A stretch of DNA of 64,000 nucleotides, from NCBI RefSeq assembly GCF_006547145.1, contig NZ_CP041244.1:3410001-3474000 (forward strand). The letters are read 5' to 3'. The DNA is from Actinomadura sp. WMMA1423 (GTDB taxonomy: Bacteria; Actinomycetota; Actinomycetes; Streptosporangiales; Streptosporangiaceae). Shown here piece by piece: positions 62,006-64,000 of the stretch (position 1 is the stretch's first letter; every line of letters starts with the position of its first letter). A model generated the notes under the pieces. It was not told the origin of the DNA. It was given only the letters and a program-made list of their open reading frames with translations, and searched no databases. The translations under genes were made by a program, and so were the position numbers.

Positions 62006-63277
62006 ATGCGCCCAACCATCGCCCGCCTCACGGCCGTCGCGCTCGCGGCGCTCGCCGTCCCCGCCGCCGCGGGCACGGCCGCCGCCGACATCGCCCAGCC
62101 GAAGGTGGTCTCCGCCAACCCGGTGAACAACACCCCGCACGTGCTGGACGGCACCGTCCGCGCCATCACGGTCGTGGGGAACTGGGTCGTCGTCGGCGGG
62201 AACTTCGATGAGGTCCGCGAGGCAGGCAGCGGCAAGAAGACGCTCAAGCGGCACAACCTCTTCGCCTACGACATGCGGAACGGGAAGATCAGCACGGCGT
62301 TCGTCCCGAAGGTCAACGGGACCGTCCACGCGCTGCAGCCCGGCTCCGGCGACTGGATCTACGCGGCCGGGACGTTCACCAGCGTCAACGGGGTCAAGAC
62401 CGGCACGGTGACCGCGCTCAAGATCTCGACCAACAAGGTCCACGGCGGCTTCAAGCCGAACGTGAACTACCGGGTCAACACCATGGTGGTGCGCGGCTCC
62501 CGGCTCTACATCGGCGGGTCCTTCACCAAGGCGGGCGGCAAGACGCGCACCGCGCTCGCGCGGGTCGACAGGCTCACGGGCGTGGCCGACGCCGGGTTCA
62601 ACTTCACCGTCACCGACCCCCGGGCGGGCGACCTCAAGGTGTACCGGATGGCGGTCGACCCCACCGACACCCGCATGGTGATCAACGGGACGTTCACCCG
62701 CGTGAACGGCCAGCGCCGGGTCCAGATCGCGATGATCAACCTGGGCAAGGGCACCGCGAAGCTGTCGACGTGGGCGACCGAGCGGTACGCCACGCCCTGC
62801 AACCTCGCCGCGTTCGACACCTACATGCGCGGCATGGACTTCTCACCCGACGGCAAGTACTTCGTGGTCGTCACCACCGGCGGCCCCTACGGCCAGAGCC
62901 AGCTCTGCGACTCGGCCGCCCGATGGGAGTCGACCCGCACCGGCTCGGGGCAGAAGCCGACCTGGGTCAACTGGACGGGCGGCGACACGCTGCTGTCCAC
63001 CTCAGTGACCGGTTCCGCCGTCTACGTGGGCGGGCACCAGCGCTGGCTGAACAACCCCTACGGACACGACTCCGCCGGTCCCGGCGCCGTGTCGCGCCCG
63101 GGCATCGCCGCGATCGACCCCAAGACCGGCAAGGCGCTGGCGTGGAACCCCACGCGGACGCTCGGCCACGGTGTCGAGACGCTGGTCGCCCACCCGAAGG
63201 GGCTGCTCGTCGGCAGCGACACCGACCAGCTCGGCCACGAGTACCACGGCCGTCTCGGAATGTTCCCCGCCGGCTGA
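62006..63277 (+). CDS. Secreted beta-propeller-like protein (delta-60-type repeats)
   Basis: 423 residues. Sec signal peptide (MRPTIARLTAVALAALAV, cleavage near AAA-DI at about residue 27). The mature part has repeated blades of about 45-60 residues with the pattern V-x-G-x-F/G-x-(NG): VVVGGNFDEV, IYAAGTFTSVNG, LYIGGSFTKAGG, MVINGTFTRVNG, VYVGGHQRWL. This suggests a delta-60 or Kelch-like beta-propeller exported to the surface. Two Cys (PCNLAAF, QLCDSA). ATG start with GGAGAA five bases upstream. The ligand is unknown. Followed by the DNRLRE protein, also exported. Confidence 0.82.
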   Translation: MRPTIARLTAVALAALAVPAAAGTAAADIAQPKVVSANPVNNTPHVLDGTVRAITVVGNWVVVGGNFDEVREAGSGKKTLKRHNLFAYDMRNGKISTAFVPKVNGTVHALQPGSGDWIYAAGTFTSVNGVKTGTVTALKISTNKVHGGFKPNVNYRVNTMVVRGSRLYIGGSFTKAGGKTRTALARVDRLTGVADAGFNFTVTDPRAGDLKVYRMAVDPTDTRMVINGTFTRVNGQRRVQIAMINLGKGTAKLSTWATERYATPCNLAAFDTYMRGMDFSPDGKYFVVVTTGGPYGQSQLCDSAARWESTRTGSGQKPTWVNWTGGDTLLSTSVTGSAVYVGGHQRWLNNPYGHDSAGPGAVSRPGIAAIDPKTGKALAWNPTRTLGHGVETLVAHPKGLLVGSDTDQLGHEYHGRLGMFPAG

Positions 63278-63334
63278 GCGGGCGACTCGTGGTGAGATAG
63301 GAGCGGGGCGACTCTGCGGGGAGGGGGCGGGCCG

Positions 63335-64000
63335 GTGGCCCAGCACGAACAGCGCGAGGTGTTCTCGGGCGGCCATCACCGGCCCGACGCGCGCCGCTCG
63401 CTGCCCGTACCGCCGGGCGGGCCGCCGCGCCGGCGCCGCGGGTCGCGCTCGTTCCTCTACTTCGCCACCGCGGGCACCCTGCTGGTCGTGGGCAGCTCCG
63501 CGGGCGCGATCGTCCTGTCGGGGAGCGGCACGACCCACAACGCCCGCACGGCCGCCGCGAACGGGCGCGCCGTCGTCCCCGCCGCGGCCGACACCTACGT
63601 GGTGCGCGAGATGCCCGGCACGGCGTTCGGCGACGCCCCGAAGATCACCGCCTCGGCGTGGCCCGGCTGGCACACCGAGGCCTACGTCGCCTTCGACGTG
63701 CCGCGCGGCACCCCGGCGGTCGCCTCGGCCCGCGTGGAGATGACGTTCGACCGGCTGGAGAACCGGCCGCGGCGCGTCGAGCTGCGCTCGCTGCCCGGCG
63801 CCTGGACGGAGTCCGGCACGTCCTGGGCCAACCGCCCGGTCGCCGGGCCCGTCGTGGCGACCGCCCCCGCGAACTCGGGGAAGGTGTCCTTCGACGTCGG
63901 CGAGCTGGTGACCGGCCCCGGCCACTACGCGTTCGCCATCACCGGCCAGGGCCGCCGGACGGCGGTCTCGCTGCGCTCCAGGGAGGCCGGCGACGGGCCG
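63335..64000 (+). CDS. DNRLRE-domain exported protein (partial, 5' end)
   Basis: 222 codons remain open to the right edge. GTG start with GGGGAGGGGG about 8 bases upstream. A basic, Pro/Arg-rich N-terminus precedes a signal-anchor helix (about 43-65, FLYFATAGTLLVVGSSAGAIVL). The domain from about residue 88 matches the DNRLRE/CBM96 beta-sandwich: ADTYVVREMPGTAFGD, AYVAFDVPRG, SARVEMTFDRL, WTESGTSWANRP. Such domains occur in bacterial surface and carbohydrate-binding proteins. A tandem second domain is possible beyond the edge. It is placed 57 bases after the beta-propeller-like gene. Confidence 0.75.
   Translation, partial: MAQHEQREVFSGGHHRPDARRSLPVPPGGPPRRRRGSRSFLYFATAGTLLVVGSSAGAIVLSGSGTTHNARTAAANGRAVVPAAADTYVVREMPGTAFGDAPKITASAWPGWHTEAYVAFDVPRGTPAVASARVEMTFDRLENRPRRVELRSLPGAWTESGTSWANRPVAGPVVATAPANSGKVSFDVGELVTGPGHYAFAITGQGRRTAVSLRSREAGDGP

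Overview
The window is very GC-rich (roughly 70% by eye) and gene-dense, with frequent GTG and some TTG starts preceded by clear GGAGG-type ribosome sites. Mycothiol conjugate amidase (mca), DivIC-DUF501-ppx next to enolase, DUF4307, DUF2510 and several RDD proteins mark it as an actinomycete chromosome. The style fits Streptosporangiales, for example an Actinomadura-like genus, but the genus is inference. I see no prophage, integrase, transposase or CRISPR array. One gene runs off each end: a small membrane-anchored protein on the left (minus strand) and a DNRLRE-type exported protein on the right (plus strand).

Layout. 0.3-8.3 kb is housekeeping: DUF255 thioredoxin-like protein, a flavin disulfide-type oxidoreductase, RNase Z, a PPOX-fold protein, a TPR protein, a small membrane protein coupled to mca, DUF4307 and greA. 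8.5-26.4 kb looks accessory: a 54-residue protein with an internal repeat, a Lrp/AsnC regulator divergent from 4-hydroxyphenylpyruvate dioxygenase with a paired operator candidate, two RDD membrane proteins, three tandem M1 metallopeptidases, threonine ammonia-lyase, a ROK kinase and FIST protein, a MoxR-type ATPase with a VWA partner, and an exported esterase. 26.5-34.2 kb holds cystathionine gamma-synthase, an MMPL exporter, cystathionine beta-synthase, an SGNH hydrolase and a thiolase. Together with the left block these genes resemble the Mycobacterium tuberculosis Rv1074c-Rv1084 neighbourhood, opened up by the 8.5-26.4 kb insert.

34.4-40.0 kb is mixed: a DUF4287 protein, a Bax inhibitor-1 family protein, a 620-base non-coding stretch with 25-bp tandem repeats and large hairpins, an odd tRNA-like gene (anticodon UAA, short variable loop), a type II NADH dehydrogenase, a 111-base nested inverted repeat, a family 5 uracil-DNA glycosylase and a DUF2510 protein. 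40.0-57.5 kb carries the minus-strand cell-division and repair set ppx, DUF501, divIC and eno, then mazG, a SurA-like lipoprotein and mfd. Between eno and mazG sit an NMT1/SsuA-type ABC importer, an orphan histidine kinase, a TPR protein, a coiled-coil protein, a quinone oxidoreductase and a PASTA penicillin-binding protein. 57.7-64 kb holds a methyltransferase, an APS kinase fused to a degenerate ATP-sulfurylase domain, a TauE/SafE permease, a WecG/TagA glycosyltransferase, a beta-propeller-like exported protein and the partial DNRLRE protein.

Sulfur handling recurs (transsulfuration pair, mycothiol conjugate cleavage, possible sulfonate import, APS kinase with a sulfite-exporter-like permease). 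No single novel operon stands out. The best leads are the repeat-containing small protein, the UAA tRNA-like gene, the 25-bp repeat array, the pseudo-sulfurylase fusion, the three M1 paralogues and the large intergenic hairpins.
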